Source: CAIYRG01 sp035577685
Lineage (GTDB): Bacteria; Pseudomonadota; Alphaproteobacteria; Micropepsales; Micropepsaceae
Length of the DNA: 7,618 bases
Reading direction: 5' to 3'
NCBI GenBank assembly: GCA_035577685.1
Contig: DATLVC010000386.1
Location: 1-7,618, forward strand
Shown here: one piece after another, positions 1-6,330 of the stretch
Layout of the letters: every line of letters starts with the position of its first letter
Position numbering within the stretch: the stretch's first letter is position 1
The notes under the pieces: model-generated
Told to the model about the DNA's origin: nothing
Database searches by the model: none
Seen by the model: only the letters and a program-made list of their open reading frames with translations
Program-made: the position numbers and the translations under genes

Positions 1-1498
1 CGCCGGGCGTGCCCCAGGCAAGATAGGGCTCGCCATCGCGTAGCGCGATGGTCGGCGACAATGTCGTGCGCGGACGTTTGCCGGGAGCCAGCGCCGCGGG
101 ATGGCTTTCATCCAGCCAGAACATTTGCATCCGCGTGCCGAGGCAGAATCCCAGTTCCGGAATCGACGGCGAGGATTGGAGCCAGCCGCCGGACGGCGTG
201 GACGAGACCATGTTCCCCCAGCGGTCGATAATGTCGAAATGAACGGTGTCGCCGCGGGCCTCCCCGCGCTTGCCCAGGGTGGGTTCGCTTGCGTCCGCCG
301 CCGGGGCGATGCGGCCTGTCGTCGGTTCGCCGGCGCCAGCCACCGCACCGGTCGCCTCGCCGATATGGACCTTGCCGCCGAAGCCCGGAATCCGTCCGGG
401 CCGCTGTTCCAGGTTGGCGCGTTCGCCGATCAGTTTGCGTCGGTCATTGTTGTACGCGTCCGACAACAAGACGTCGCCCGGAATGGGCACGAAATCCGGA
501 TCGCCGTAAAAGGCGTCGCGGTCCGCGAAGGCAAGCTTGGCGCATTCAACCTGGAGATGGATGAAATCCGGACCTGCCGGATCGAGTCCATCGAGATTGA
601 ACCCTTTGAGCAGCGCGAGTTGCTGCAGCAGTGTCGGCCCTTGGCTCCAGAACCCCGCTTTGCAGGCGGTATAGCGTCCGTATTCATAGGTGACCGGCGC
701 CTCGGTATGAGGCGTCCATGCGCCAATGTCGTCGGCCGTCAGCAGGCCGCGATGTGGCGTGCCGCTGGTGTCCATGGCTTCCTGCGTGCGGCAGAAGCGG
801 TCGATAGCTTCGGCGACAAAACCGCGCGACCAGGTTTCGCGGGCGCGTTCGATCTGACGGTCCCGGTCGCCGCCGGCGCTTTCCGCTTCCTTCAGCAGGC
901 GCTCATAGGTTGCAGCGAGCGTGGGATTTTTGAGCAGGTATCCCCGCTCCGGCAATTTTCCACCGGGCAAGAACAGCGCCGCCGATGTCTTCCAATGATC
1001 GCGGAAAAGCTCTTCCACCGTGGCGATGGTTTCGATTTCGCGGTCGACCAGCGGGTGACCTTCCCGGGCATAAAAAATCGCCGGTTCCAACACGTCGCGC
1101 AGCCGCATCGTGCCGAAATCGCGCAGCAGCATCATCCATGTTTCGAACGTGCCGGGCACGCAGGCGGCAAGCAGCCCGGAGCCCGGCACCATATCGAGGC
1201 CAAGCGAGCGGTAGCGGGCGATTGTGGCGGCGCGCGGCGCCGTCCCCTGGCCGCAAATCACGATCGGTTTTTCGCTCTTGGCATCCCACAGGATGACCGG
1301 CACGTCGCCGCCCGGCCCGTTCAAATGGGGCTCCACGATCTGCAGCGTGAAGGCGTTCGCAACCGCAGCGTCGAAGGCGTTCCCGCCGCGTTCCAGCATC
1401 GCCATGCCGACCGCTGTCGCGATCCAATGGGTGGTGGCGACAACGCCGAAAAGCCCCTCGATTTCAGGGCGCGTGGTGAAGGGAAGGGGAGGGCTCAT
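1..1498 (-). CDS. Gamma-glutamyltransferase-family Ntn-hydrolase, 3' end outside window
   Basis: The first 499 residues are visible; the C-terminus lies beyond the left edge. Full family members are usually about 530-580 residues. The N-terminal part has the GGT large-subunit signature (VATTHWIAT at 20-28, ERGGNAFDAAVA at 36-47, NGPGGD at 60-65). The small-subunit start is recognisable at GDTVHFDIIDRWGNMVS, placing the autocleavage and nucleophile threonine at Thr418; LAPGKRPRTTLSPTI follows at 470-484. There is no signal peptide, so the protein should be cytoplasmic, unlike periplasmic E. coli GGT. Aligned from memory with E. coli GGT, the glutamate-binding Arg114, Asn411, Gln430 and Asp433 correspond to Gln84, Gly438, Arg456 and Met459, and the Ser462/Ser463 pair to Thr478/Thr479. 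It may therefore be an amidase or acylase on another substrate. The start is ATG 1498, because an in-frame TGA lies 12 bp upstream; no clear Shine-Dalgarno is seen. It is the last visible gene of the minus-strand operon, 32 bp after the VOC gene. Confidence 0.9.
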   Translation of the reverse strand, partial: MSPPLPFTTRPEIEGLFGVVATTHWIATAVGMAMLERGGNAFDAAVANAFTLQIVEPHLNGPGGDVPVILWDAKSEKPIVICGQGTAPRAATIARYRSLGLDMVPGSGLLAACVPGTFETWMMLLRDFGTMRLRDVLEPAIFYAREGHPLVDREIETIATVEELFRDHWKTSAALFLPGGKLPERGYLLKNPTLAATYERLLKEAESAGGDRDRQIERARETWSRGFVAEAIDRFCRTQEAMDTSGTPHRGLLTADDIGAWTPHTEAPVTYEYGRYTACKAGFWSQGPTLLQQLALLKGFNLDGLDPAGPDFIHLQVECAKLAFADRDAFYGDPDFVPIPGDVLLSDAYNNDRRKLIGERANLEQRPGRIPGFGGKVHIGEATGAVAGAGEPTTGRIAPAADASEPTLGKRGEARGDTVHFDIIDRWGNMVSSTPSGGWLQSSPSIPELGFCLGTRMQMFWLDESHPAALAPGKRPRTTLSPTIALRDGEPYLAWGTPG

Positions 1499-1530
1499 CG
1501 AACACCGTCAAAAGCGACGGGCCGCACCAT

Positions 1531-2448
1531 TCACGACTTCGCCCGCCACGGCAAGTCGGTCAATTGCTCCACGAAAATCCAGGCGCCGGTGCCCAGCGCT
1601 GGGGGAAACGGCACGAACAGCATATTGTCGCGCTGCTCGAAATTCAGCCCGCGCGCCCGCAGGCCGTTGGCGGCCCCGATGATCGAATCGACACGCACCG
1701 CATAGGCCCCAATAAAGGGGAGATTGGGAATAGGCACGGCAGGCACGAGGCGTGAAAAACCGGTCCGGTCCATGAGTTGTACACCGCCCCGGTCCAGAAG
1801 CAGGCTGCGTCCCATTCCGGTAGCCACGGGCTGGCGGCCGGTAAAGCGCGCATATCGCGCCGCGGCCTCATCCACATCGCCAACCACGACAATCACGTCG
1901 ACAAGCGCCTTGGCCCCGTTCGGATGGGCGAGCCAGCGCTTTTGCCAGACCGTATCCTCGGTGTGATGCGTCAGGTACTGGATACGCCCTTCCGCCATTT
2001 CGCCGGGCGGCACGCGTGCCACCGTGAAAGCGGCTTCCGCTTCGCCGGTCTGCGTTGCCACCGGGCGGCGCAGCGCAACGATAGGAGCGGTGCGAAAGCC
2101 CGCGGCGGTCAGCCGCTCCGACGCGGCGCGCGCATCCGCCACCGCGAACGCGATGAGATGCAGCCCCGGATAGCGCGCCACGCCCGCATCGAACTCGCGC
2201 GTCAGCGGCGTCTCGGATGTTTTGAATAGCACCTCGATATAGCCGCGCGTCAGCATCGCGGTGACGTTGCCGGTTCCCGCCGGCACGCTGGTGCCGTTCG
2301 GTCCGGGATTGGTCTGAATGGAGACCGGCGTCGGCGCGAAGCCCGCGCGCACCATCGCGTCAGCCGCGGCGCGGGAGTCCGGCACCCAATGCGCGACATG
2401 GTCGAGAAAGATTTCACCCGCCAGCGGCAATTGCCGATCCGCGTCCAT
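1531..2448 (-). CDS. VOC-superfamily glyoxalase-like protein (Glyoxalase_3 type)
   Basis: This 305-residue protein has two tandem vicinal-oxygen-chelate modules, about residues 12-150 and 155-300. Module 1 opens with FLDHVAHWVPD (14-24). It contains candidate metal ligands His17, Glu72 (GYIEVLF) and His97 (GLHLIAF). The junction YLTHHTEDTVWQ (158-169) is typical of Glyoxalase_3/VOC proteins of about 300 residues. Module 2 begins ALVDVIVVVGDV with no histidine at the first ligand position, so metal binding may rest mainly on module 1 plus Glu294 (IFVEQ). The family covers lyases, isomerases and extradiol-type dioxygenases; the substrate cannot be read from the sequence. A good Shine-Dalgarno, GGGGA (2461-2457), sits 8 nt before the ATG inside the end of the upstream dehydrogenase gene, and only 3 bp separate the two genes, implying co-transcription and translational coupling. 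The fold is secure; the reaction is not. Confidence 0.88.
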   Translation of the reverse strand: MDADRQLPLAGEIFLDHVAHWVPDSRAAADAMVRAGFAPTPVSIQTNPGPNGTSVPAGTGNVTAMLTRGYIEVLFKTSETPLTREFDAGVARYPGLHLIAFAVADARAASERLTAAGFRTAPIVALRRPVATQTGEAEAAFTVARVPPGEMAEGRIQYLTHHTEDTVWQKRWLAHPNGAKALVDVIVVVGDVDEAAARYARFTGRQPVATGMGRSLLLDRGGVQLMDRTGFSRLVPAVPIPNLPFIGAYAVRVDSIIGAANGLRARGLNFEQRDNMLFVPFPPALGTGAWIFVEQLTDLPWRAKS

Positions 2449-2451
2449 GTC

Positions 2452-3264
2452 TTACGTCCCCACGCGCAAGGGCGCGGTCATCTTGCGCAGGGCCGCCAGC
2501 ACGGAAAGCGCCGTGATCCGTCCGGTCTTCGGGTTCTCGCTTGGCACATTCTCGATGGCCATTTCGAAACGCGCCGAATCCGCTTCGACTACGACGCGAT
2601 GCATGTTGCGCTGAACGGCTGGGTCGGCCCAGATTTCGATAGTGGTGCGGTCCGGCCCGATGCCCGCCAGCGAAAGGGCCGCCGCGACATTGACGTTCTC
2701 AGGAAAGCCGATAGCCGCATCGCGCGCGCTACCCTGAAACACGCGCTTGGCTTCGGTGATCCCTTCGATGGCAATGCCGTTGTTCACGAGATACGGCGCG
2801 CCCATCAGACCTTTGACCGGCTTGCGCGTGATCATGGTCACGGACTGGATTTCGCCCTCCGCCGCCGCCGACACCGCATCGAAGCCGAGGAGGGCGCCCG
2901 TCGGCACGATGATCTGGCCGCTATGTTCCTTGGCCAGCGCAAGCAGTTCGGGATGGCGCAGCAGCATGCCCGCGCTCAGCACCATGATCTTCTTGCCCGC
3001 ATTCAAAACCGGCGTGGCGATCTCGGGCAGTGCGGCCGCCGGCGCGCATTCGATCACAAGGTCCGACACTTTCGCCAATTGTCCAACCGAAAGGATCGGC
3101 GCGGCGGAGCCTATCTCCTTCAGAAAGGCTTGCGCTTTAGCCGGATCGCGCACCGCTACGCCGGCAAGTTCCATTTTCGGGATTGCGCCCTCATGAAGCT
3201 TGCGCGCAACCGCGCGGCCGATGGCGCCAAGGCCCGCTATTCCCACCCGCATCGAATCGCTCAT
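2452..3264 (-). CDS. nadX: L-aspartate dehydrogenase family protein (NAD(P)-dependent)
   Basis: This 270-residue protein matches aspartate dehydrogenase along its full length. The Rossmann nucleotide-binding loop is GIAGLGAIG (8-16), followed by SAGMLL (97-102), VPTGALLGFDAV (120-131), FPENVNVAAALSLAGIGPD (187-205), the N-x-H motif RNMH (Asn220, His222; probable active-site pair), and the long conserved end with ENVPSENPKTGRITALSV (238-255) and TAPLRVGT. The known reaction is reversible NAD(P)-dependent oxidative deamination of L-aspartate to iminoaspartate/oxaloacetate plus ammonia. In NAD synthesis nadX usually sits with nadA or nadC; neither is here, so a catabolic or amino-acid-forming role, perhaps on an aspartate-like substrate, is more likely (inference). 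The ATG at 3264 overlaps the upstream reductase stop as ATGA. A second in-frame ATG at 3252 is possible, but the overlap and a GGA about 7 nt upstream favour the first. Confidence 0.92.
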   Translation of the reverse strand: MSDSMRVGIAGLGAIGRAVARKLHEGAIPKMELAGVAVRDPAKAQAFLKEIGSAAPILSVGQLAKVSDLVIECAPAAALPEIATPVLNAGKKIMVLSAGMLLRHPELLALAKEHSGQIIVPTGALLGFDAVSAAAEGEIQSVTMITRKPVKGLMGAPYLVNNGIAIEGITEAKRVFQGSARDAAIGFPENVNVAAALSLAGIGPDRTTIEIWADPAVQRNMHRVVVEADSARFEMAIENVPSENPKTGRITALSVLAALRKMTAPLRVGT

Positions 3265-4103
3265 GTTGATTCCAGCGGTTTTTTCTTGGCCGGCGGCGGG
3301 AAGGCGCGGTCGATTTCAGCCAAATCCTTGGCATCCAGTTTTACCGACAGAGCGCCGTGATTCTCGCGCACATGCGCATCGCTGCCAGCCTTCGGGATCA
3401 CTATCACCTGCTCCTGGTGCAGCAGCCAGGCGAGGGCCGCCTGCGCTGCCGTCGCCTTATGCCGTGCCGCGATTGTTTCTAGTTCGCGCGACCGCAACAG
3501 GCGCCCCTGATCCAGCGGCGAATACGCCATGATCGGAATGTTCCGTTGGGCGCACCAGGGGATAAGGTCGAACTCGATGCCGCGGCGCTTCAGATTGTAC
3601 ATCACCTGATTGGTGGCGACGGCGGCGCCGTCCGGGAGGGCAACCAACTCCTCCATCTCATCGACGTCGAAATTGCTGACGCCCCAATGGCGAATCTTGC
3701 CGGCCTTTTTCAGCGTGACGAATGCATCGACGGTTTCGGAAATCGGGGCCGCACCCGGCCAGTGCAGCAGATAAAGATCGATGGCGTCGATTTTCAGCCG
3801 CTTCAGACTTTTCTCACAGGCGGTGATCGTGCCTCGCCGCGAGGCGTTTCCCGGCATCACCTTGCTGACGATGAAAGCTTCGTCTCGGCGTCCGGCGATG
3901 GCCTCACCCACCACCTCTTCCGCGCCCCCGCTGGCATACATCTCGGCGGTGTCGATCAGTGTCATGCCGAGGTCCATCCCCAGCCGCAGCGCCGCCACTT
4001 CCTCTTTGCGCCGCCGTGAAGCGTCCCCCATGGTCCAAGTGCCCTGGCCGAGTGCGGGCACGGTATCGCCGGTCGGAAGTCTTACGGTCGGGTTGGTCGC
4101 CAT
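3261..4103 (-). CDS. YeaE-like aldo/keto reductase
   Basis: This 280-residue NADPH-dependent aldo/keto reductase has a single (beta/alpha)8 domain. The catalytic tetrad is visible as Asp51 and Tyr56 (IDTAEMY), Lys81 (VSKV) and His114 (LLHW). The cofactor-binding end is IPKAGSDAHVRENHGAL (236-252). GQGTWTMG (19-26), GGAEEVVGEA (59-68) and RGIEFDLIPWC (174-184) match E. coli YeaE, a methylglyoxal/aldehyde reductase, closely as recalled. The reaction is probably reduction of a small aldehyde or ketone, or the reverse. I chose ATG 4103, which gives MATNPTVRLPTG and the family's normal length. An in-frame ATG at 4145 would add 14 non-conserved residues and overlap the likely promoter. It is the first gene of the minus-strand operon; its TGA overlaps the dehydrogenase ATG by 4 bp. 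The C-terminus (PPPAKKKPLEST) is a short lysine-rich tail. Confidence 0.92.
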   Translation of the reverse strand: MATNPTVRLPTGDTVPALGQGTWTMGDASRRRKEEVAALRLGMDLGMTLIDTAEMYASGGAEEVVGEAIAGRRDEAFIVSKVMPGNASRRGTITACEKSLKRLKIDAIDLYLLHWPGAAPISETVDAFVTLKKAGKIRHWGVSNFDVDEMEELVALPDGAAVATNQVMYNLKRRGIEFDLIPWCAQRNIPIMAYSPLDQGRLLRSRELETIAARHKATAAQAALAWLLHQEQVIVIPKAGSDAHVRENHGALSVKLDAKDLAEIDRAFPPPAKKKPLEST

Positions 4104-4110
4104 AAATCTA

Positions 4111-4138
4111 AGGATAGCACCGTCCGGCGGTTTGGAAA
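4111..4138 (-). promoter_or_regulatory. Candidate promoter of the minus-strand operon, leaderless geometry
   Basis: Read on the minus strand, TTTCCA (4138-4133) and TGC-TATCCT (hexamer 4116-4111) are separated by 16 nt. TATCCT plus the upstream TGC resembles an extended -10 element. Only 7 nt (TAGATTT) lie between the hexamer and ATG 4103, so transcription would begin at or next to the start codon, and no Shine-Dalgarno is present. The match to a -35 element is weak (4 of 6), so this is a modest prediction. Confidence 0.35.
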
Positions 4139-4142
4139 TCAC

Positions 4143-4164
4143 CATAGGCGCGATAAAACCTATG
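4143..4164. repeat. Inverted repeat CATAGG-N10-CCTATG in the divergent gap
   Basis: Two perfect 6-bp arms (4143-4148 and 4159-4164) flank 10 bp, ending 2 bp before the hydrolase ATG at 4167. The position between two divergent genes would suit a repressor site, but arms this short can arise by chance. Confidence 0.25.
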
Positions 4165-4166
4165 CC

Positions 4167-5009
4167 ATGTGGCTATTGCGATTCGTAACGGCACTGCTGG
4201 GCCTTTTCGGGCGAGGCCGCTCGCCCGCCATGATGCTCAATCTGACCGTGCCGCGGTCCACCTATCGGCTGAAACGCAGCCTGGCCTATGGGCCGGGGCC
4301 GCGGCAGCGTTTCGATCTGTATCTGCCGAAAACCGCATTGGCGCCGGCACCGGTCCTGTTGTTCTTCTATGGCGGCGCGTTCCGCGCGGGCCGCAAAAGC
4401 GAATATCGCGTGGTCGGCGAGGCGCTGGCGAGCAAGGGCATCATCGTCGCGGTTGCGGATTACCGGATTTATCCGGAAGGGCGCTTTCCCGATTTTCTGG
4501 AGGACGGCGCCGCCGCATTGGCCGCGGTCCATGCGCATGTTACTGAATTCGGTGGCGACCCGTCGCGCATCTTCCTCGCGGGGCATTCGGCGGGCGCCTA
4601 TATCGCGGTGATGCTGGCGTCCAACCCGGCCTATCTGCGCAGTGCGAACGCCGACCCTTCCTGGATCCGGGGCGTAATCGCGATGGCCGGCCGCTACCAT
4701 GAATTGGCGGTGGGTGATGCAACCAGCCGGGAAATCTTCCGCGGCCCCGCGCGCCCCGAGACGCGTCCGGCAAATTTCATCGACGGGAAGCGCGCGCCGA
4801 TGCTGCTGCTGGCGGGTGAAAGCGAAAGCCCCACCGTTCTGGAAAGCCACAAAGGCTTGGCGGCACATTTGCGCGCGCGTGGCAGCGAGGTGGAAGAAAT
4901 CCTCTATCCCCATATCGGCCATATGGGGATCATGCTTGCGCTGGCACCAGGCTTTCGCCATCGCGCGCCCGTGCGTGAGGACATCGCGCACTTCGTGGCG
5001 ACTCACTAA
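4167..5009 (+). CDS. Alpha/beta-hydrolase, esterase/carboxylesterase type
   Basis: This 280-residue protein has a canonical alpha/beta-hydrolase core. The oxyanion-hole region is FFYGGAF (66-72), standing where HGGG-type lipases have HGGGF. The nucleophile elbow GHSAGA puts the catalytic serine at Ser141, the acidic residue is probably Glu218 (LLLAGESES), and the base is His252 (HIGHMG). DYRIYPEGRFPDFLEDG (98-114) and FGGDPSRIFLAGHSAG are typical of the esterase/BD-FAE/kynurenine-formamidase-like group. The first 15 residues (MWLLRFVTALLGLFG) are hydrophobic and could act as a membrane anchor or uncleaved signal; no clear cleavage site follows. The probable activity is hydrolysis of a small ester or amide. 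The gene stands alone, diverging from the reductase operon (63 bp between start codons) and converging on the MetE-like gene with 12 bp between stop codons. ATG 4167 has no Shine-Dalgarno. ATGs at 4230 and 4233 would remove the hydrophobic N-terminus and also lack one. Confidence 0.9.
   Translation: MWLLRFVTALLGLFGRGRSPAMMLNLTVPRSTYRLKRSLAYGPGPRQRFDLYLPKTALAPAPVLLFFYGGAFRAGRKSEYRVVGEALASKGIIVAVADYRIYPEGRFPDFLEDGAAALAAVHAHVTEFGGDPSRIFLAGHSAGAYIAVMLASNPAYLRSANADPSWIRGVIAMAGRYHELAVGDATSREIFRGPARPETRPANFIDGKRAPMLLLAGESESPTVLESHKGLAAHLRARGSEVEEILYPHIGHMGIMLALAPGFRHRAPVREDIAHFVATH
4906..4930. repeat. Perfect 10-bp inverted repeat inside the hydrolase gene
   Basis: ATCCCCATAT (4906-4915), a 5-nt loop CGGCC, and ATATGGGGAT (4921-4930) form a perfect stem-loop. 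It encodes the region around catalytic His252 (PHIGHMGI). No T-tract follows on either strand, so it is not a canonical intrinsic terminator. Confidence 0.6.
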
Positions 5010-5021
5010 CCTGACGGTGCG
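5010..5021. other. 12-bp convergent gap without a visible terminator
   Basis: The stop codons of the plus-strand hydrolase and the minus-strand MetE-like gene are 12 bp apart. No GC-rich stem followed by a T-run is visible on either strand, so transcripts may run into the opposing gene. Confidence 0.6.
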
Positions 5022-6185
5022 TTAATTCCAGAGTCGCTTGCTTGCGAGCCGCGCGCCTTCGGCCAGCGATTCCAGCTTCGCCCACATGATGGAGGGATGC
5101 ACCCGGCGGTGAAATGGCCCCTGCGCGAAGCCGCAATCGGTGCCCGCAATCACATTTTCGCGCCCGAGGAATTTCGCGTAACGCACGATGCGCTGAGCGA
5201 TCAGTTCCGGATGTTCCACAATATTCGTCGCGTGGCTGATGACGCCGGGAATAAGGATCTTTCCGTCCGGCAGTTTCACCTTCTCCCAGACTTCCCATTC
5301 GTGCTCGTGGCGCGGATTGGCCCCTTCGATCAGGAAGGCGCCGACATTGGCCTTCATCAAGATGTCCACGATGTCCTTCAGCGGTACGTCCGTGGTGTGC
5401 GGCCCGGGCCAGCTTCCCCAGCACACGTGATAACGGATGCGATCCGCCGGAATGCCGTCGACGGCATGATTCAGCACCTCGATCTGGTGCTCCAGCCATT
5501 TGCGGTAATCGGCGAAGCTCGCGGGCGGCACCATGCGGTCATAGGTGACGGCGGCGCGCGCGTCGTCCAATTGCACCAGCAGGCCGGACGCGGCGATGGT
5601 GCGATATTCGGTGCGCATGGCGCCGGCCAGCGCTTCGAACATGGCATCGTCGTCTTTGTAATACTCGTTCTTCCGGTCGGGAATGACGCTCGCGGGGGCG
5701 GCCACCGGAAGGAACGCCTCCGTCACTGCCACGCCTTGCAGAGCGGTCTTGATGTCCGCGATATCCCGTTCCAGCGCCGCGGTCCCGGTATAGGTGATTG
5801 GGCCCACGCAGACGGATTCCCAATCCGAAGACGGTGCCTGGGCCGCGTCCATCTCGGCGTAGAATTCCTTGAACCGGGCGCGGTCGGCCCCCGCGACGAA
5901 CGGATTCTTCTCGAGGCTGACGGGACGGCGCTCGAACCCGCTCAGCCGCTCCAACGCGTATTGGGCCCAGGAAATGTTCTTGCCGAATTCGCCATCGTCC
6001 ACGATGTCGATGCCCGCGTCGGCTTGCCGTCGAACGACCCCGGCCACGCTGTCTTTCAGGCATTGCTCATAGGCGCGCGCATCGCCCTTGCCGCTCTGCA
6101 TGGCGCGCAATTGGTCTAGAAGTTCCTTGGGCCGGATCAGGCTGCCGACATGGGTGGTGAGGATGCGGTCGGTGCTGCGTTTCAT
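5022..6185 (-). CDS. MetE C-domain-like zinc thiol/alkyl transferase (COG0620 family)
   Basis: This 387-residue protein is a stand-alone (beta/alpha)8 domain related to the C-terminal half of cobalamin-independent methionine synthase. The hallmark N-terminus is TTHVGSLIRP (10-19). The zinc site is complete: His253 and Cys255 (YHVCWGSW), Glu287 (FLIEGANPR) and Cys351 (GTDCGFAQ), corresponding to His641, Cys643, Glu665 and Cys726 of E. coli MetE. MetE itself is about 750 residues; the N-terminal half is absent, as in core-MetE proteins and epoxyalkane:coenzyme M transferase. The zinc should activate a thiol for alkyl transfer, but the thiol and the donor are unknown, so labelling it methionine synthase would be premature. 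I chose ATG 6185, where the family motif begins; ATG 6272 would add 29 residues of unlikely composition and cross the palindrome at 6228-6242. A weak GGAAA lies upstream. It diverges from the amidohydrolase operon. Confidence 0.9.
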   Translation of the reverse strand: MKRSTDRILTTHVGSLIRPKELLDQLRAMQSGKGDARAYEQCLKDSVAGVVRRQADAGIDIVDDGEFGKNISWAQYALERLSGFERRPVSLEKNPFVAGADRARFKEFYAEMDAAQAPSSDWESVCVGPITYTGTAALERDIADIKTALQGVAVTEAFLPVAAPASVIPDRKNEYYKDDDAMFEALAGAMRTEYRTIAASGLLVQLDDARAAVTYDRMVPPASFADYRKWLEHQIEVLNHAVDGIPADRIRYHVCWGSWPGPHTTDVPLKDIVDILMKANVGAFLIEGANPRHEHEWEVWEKVKLPDGKILIPGVISHATNIVEHPELIAQRIVRYAKFLGRENVIAGTDCGFAQGPFHRRVHPSIMWAKLESLAEGARLASKRLWN

Positions 6186-6227
6186 GGGCGGGTTTCCAAT
6201 TGTCGATGGCCTACGACTAGAAGAAAT

Positions 6228-6242
6228 TTGTGGCGGCCACAA
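6228..6242. promoter_or_regulatory. 15-bp palindrome, candidate operator
   Basis: TTGTGGC-G-GCCACAA is a perfect inverted repeat with 7-bp arms around one central base. It lies 42 bp upstream of the MetE-like start and 88 bp upstream of the amidohydrolase start. A symmetrical site in a divergent gap fits a dimeric regulator controlling both directions. The outer TTGT...ACAA recalls GntR-family sites, though the spacing is wider than the FadR-type core; the regulator is not in this window. Confidence 0.5.
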
Positions 6243-6319
6243 CCGCGCCCATGAAAATGCGAACTGAGGCAATTGGGGAATCGCGCGAGCCCAGGTTTTC
6301 CCCTAAAACGGCCCGAAAC

Positions 6320-6324
6320 AGGAG
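6320..6324 (+). promoter_or_regulatory. Ribosome binding site AGGAG
   Basis: AGGAG lies 6 nt before ATG 6331 and fixes the amidohydrolase start. It is the strongest Shine-Dalgarno in the window, in contrast to the divergent pair near 4103-4167, which has none. Confidence 0.8.
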
Positions 6325-6330
6325 TCACGA

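Larger units (their letters stand above)
6186..6330. other. Divergent intergenic region
   Basis: This 145-bp gap is the longest non-coding stretch in the window. It separates the minus-strand MetE-like gene from the plus-strand amidohydrolase operon and must hold both promoters. It contains the palindrome at 6228-6242 and the amidohydrolase ribosome binding site. I could not identify convincing -35/-10 pairs, and no small gene is supported. Confidence 0.75.

Noticed and set aside
101..1705. A 534-codon open frame on the plus strand opposite the GGT-like gene
   Set aside because: It is an antisense shadow in GC-rich DNA: arginine-, histidine- and alanine-rich with no family motifs, while the minus-strand frame gives a clear GGT family protein.
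2389..3360. A 323-codon plus-strand open frame opposite the aspartate dehydrogenase gene
   Set aside because: Low-complexity, Arg/His/Asp-rich translation with no recognisable domain; the opposite strand encodes a full-length conserved enzyme.
4104..4145. Extended start of the aldo/keto reductase at ATG 4145
   Set aside because: The added 14 residues are not conserved in the family and the segment coincides with the likely promoter; ATG 4103 gives the standard N-terminus.
4871..4880. Alternating GCGCGCGCGT run
   Set aside because: Explained by alanine/arginine codons in the GC-rich hydrolase gene; too short to claim a structural element.
4173..5006. A 277-codon minus-strand frame opposite the alpha/beta-hydrolase
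   Set aside because: Nearly co-extensive antisense frame with Arg/His/Gln-rich composition; the plus strand has the GHSAGA elbow and full catalytic triad.
5097..6119. A 340-codon plus-strand open frame opposite the MetE-like gene
   Set aside because: Shadow frame; the minus strand carries the complete zinc-site motifs, and this frame has no motif or ribosome binding site.
6275..6303. GGGGAA-N17-TTCCCC inverted repeat in the amidohydrolase leader
   Set aside because: Six-bp arms with a long 17-nt loop; likely chance, and too weak to call a riboswitch or attenuator.
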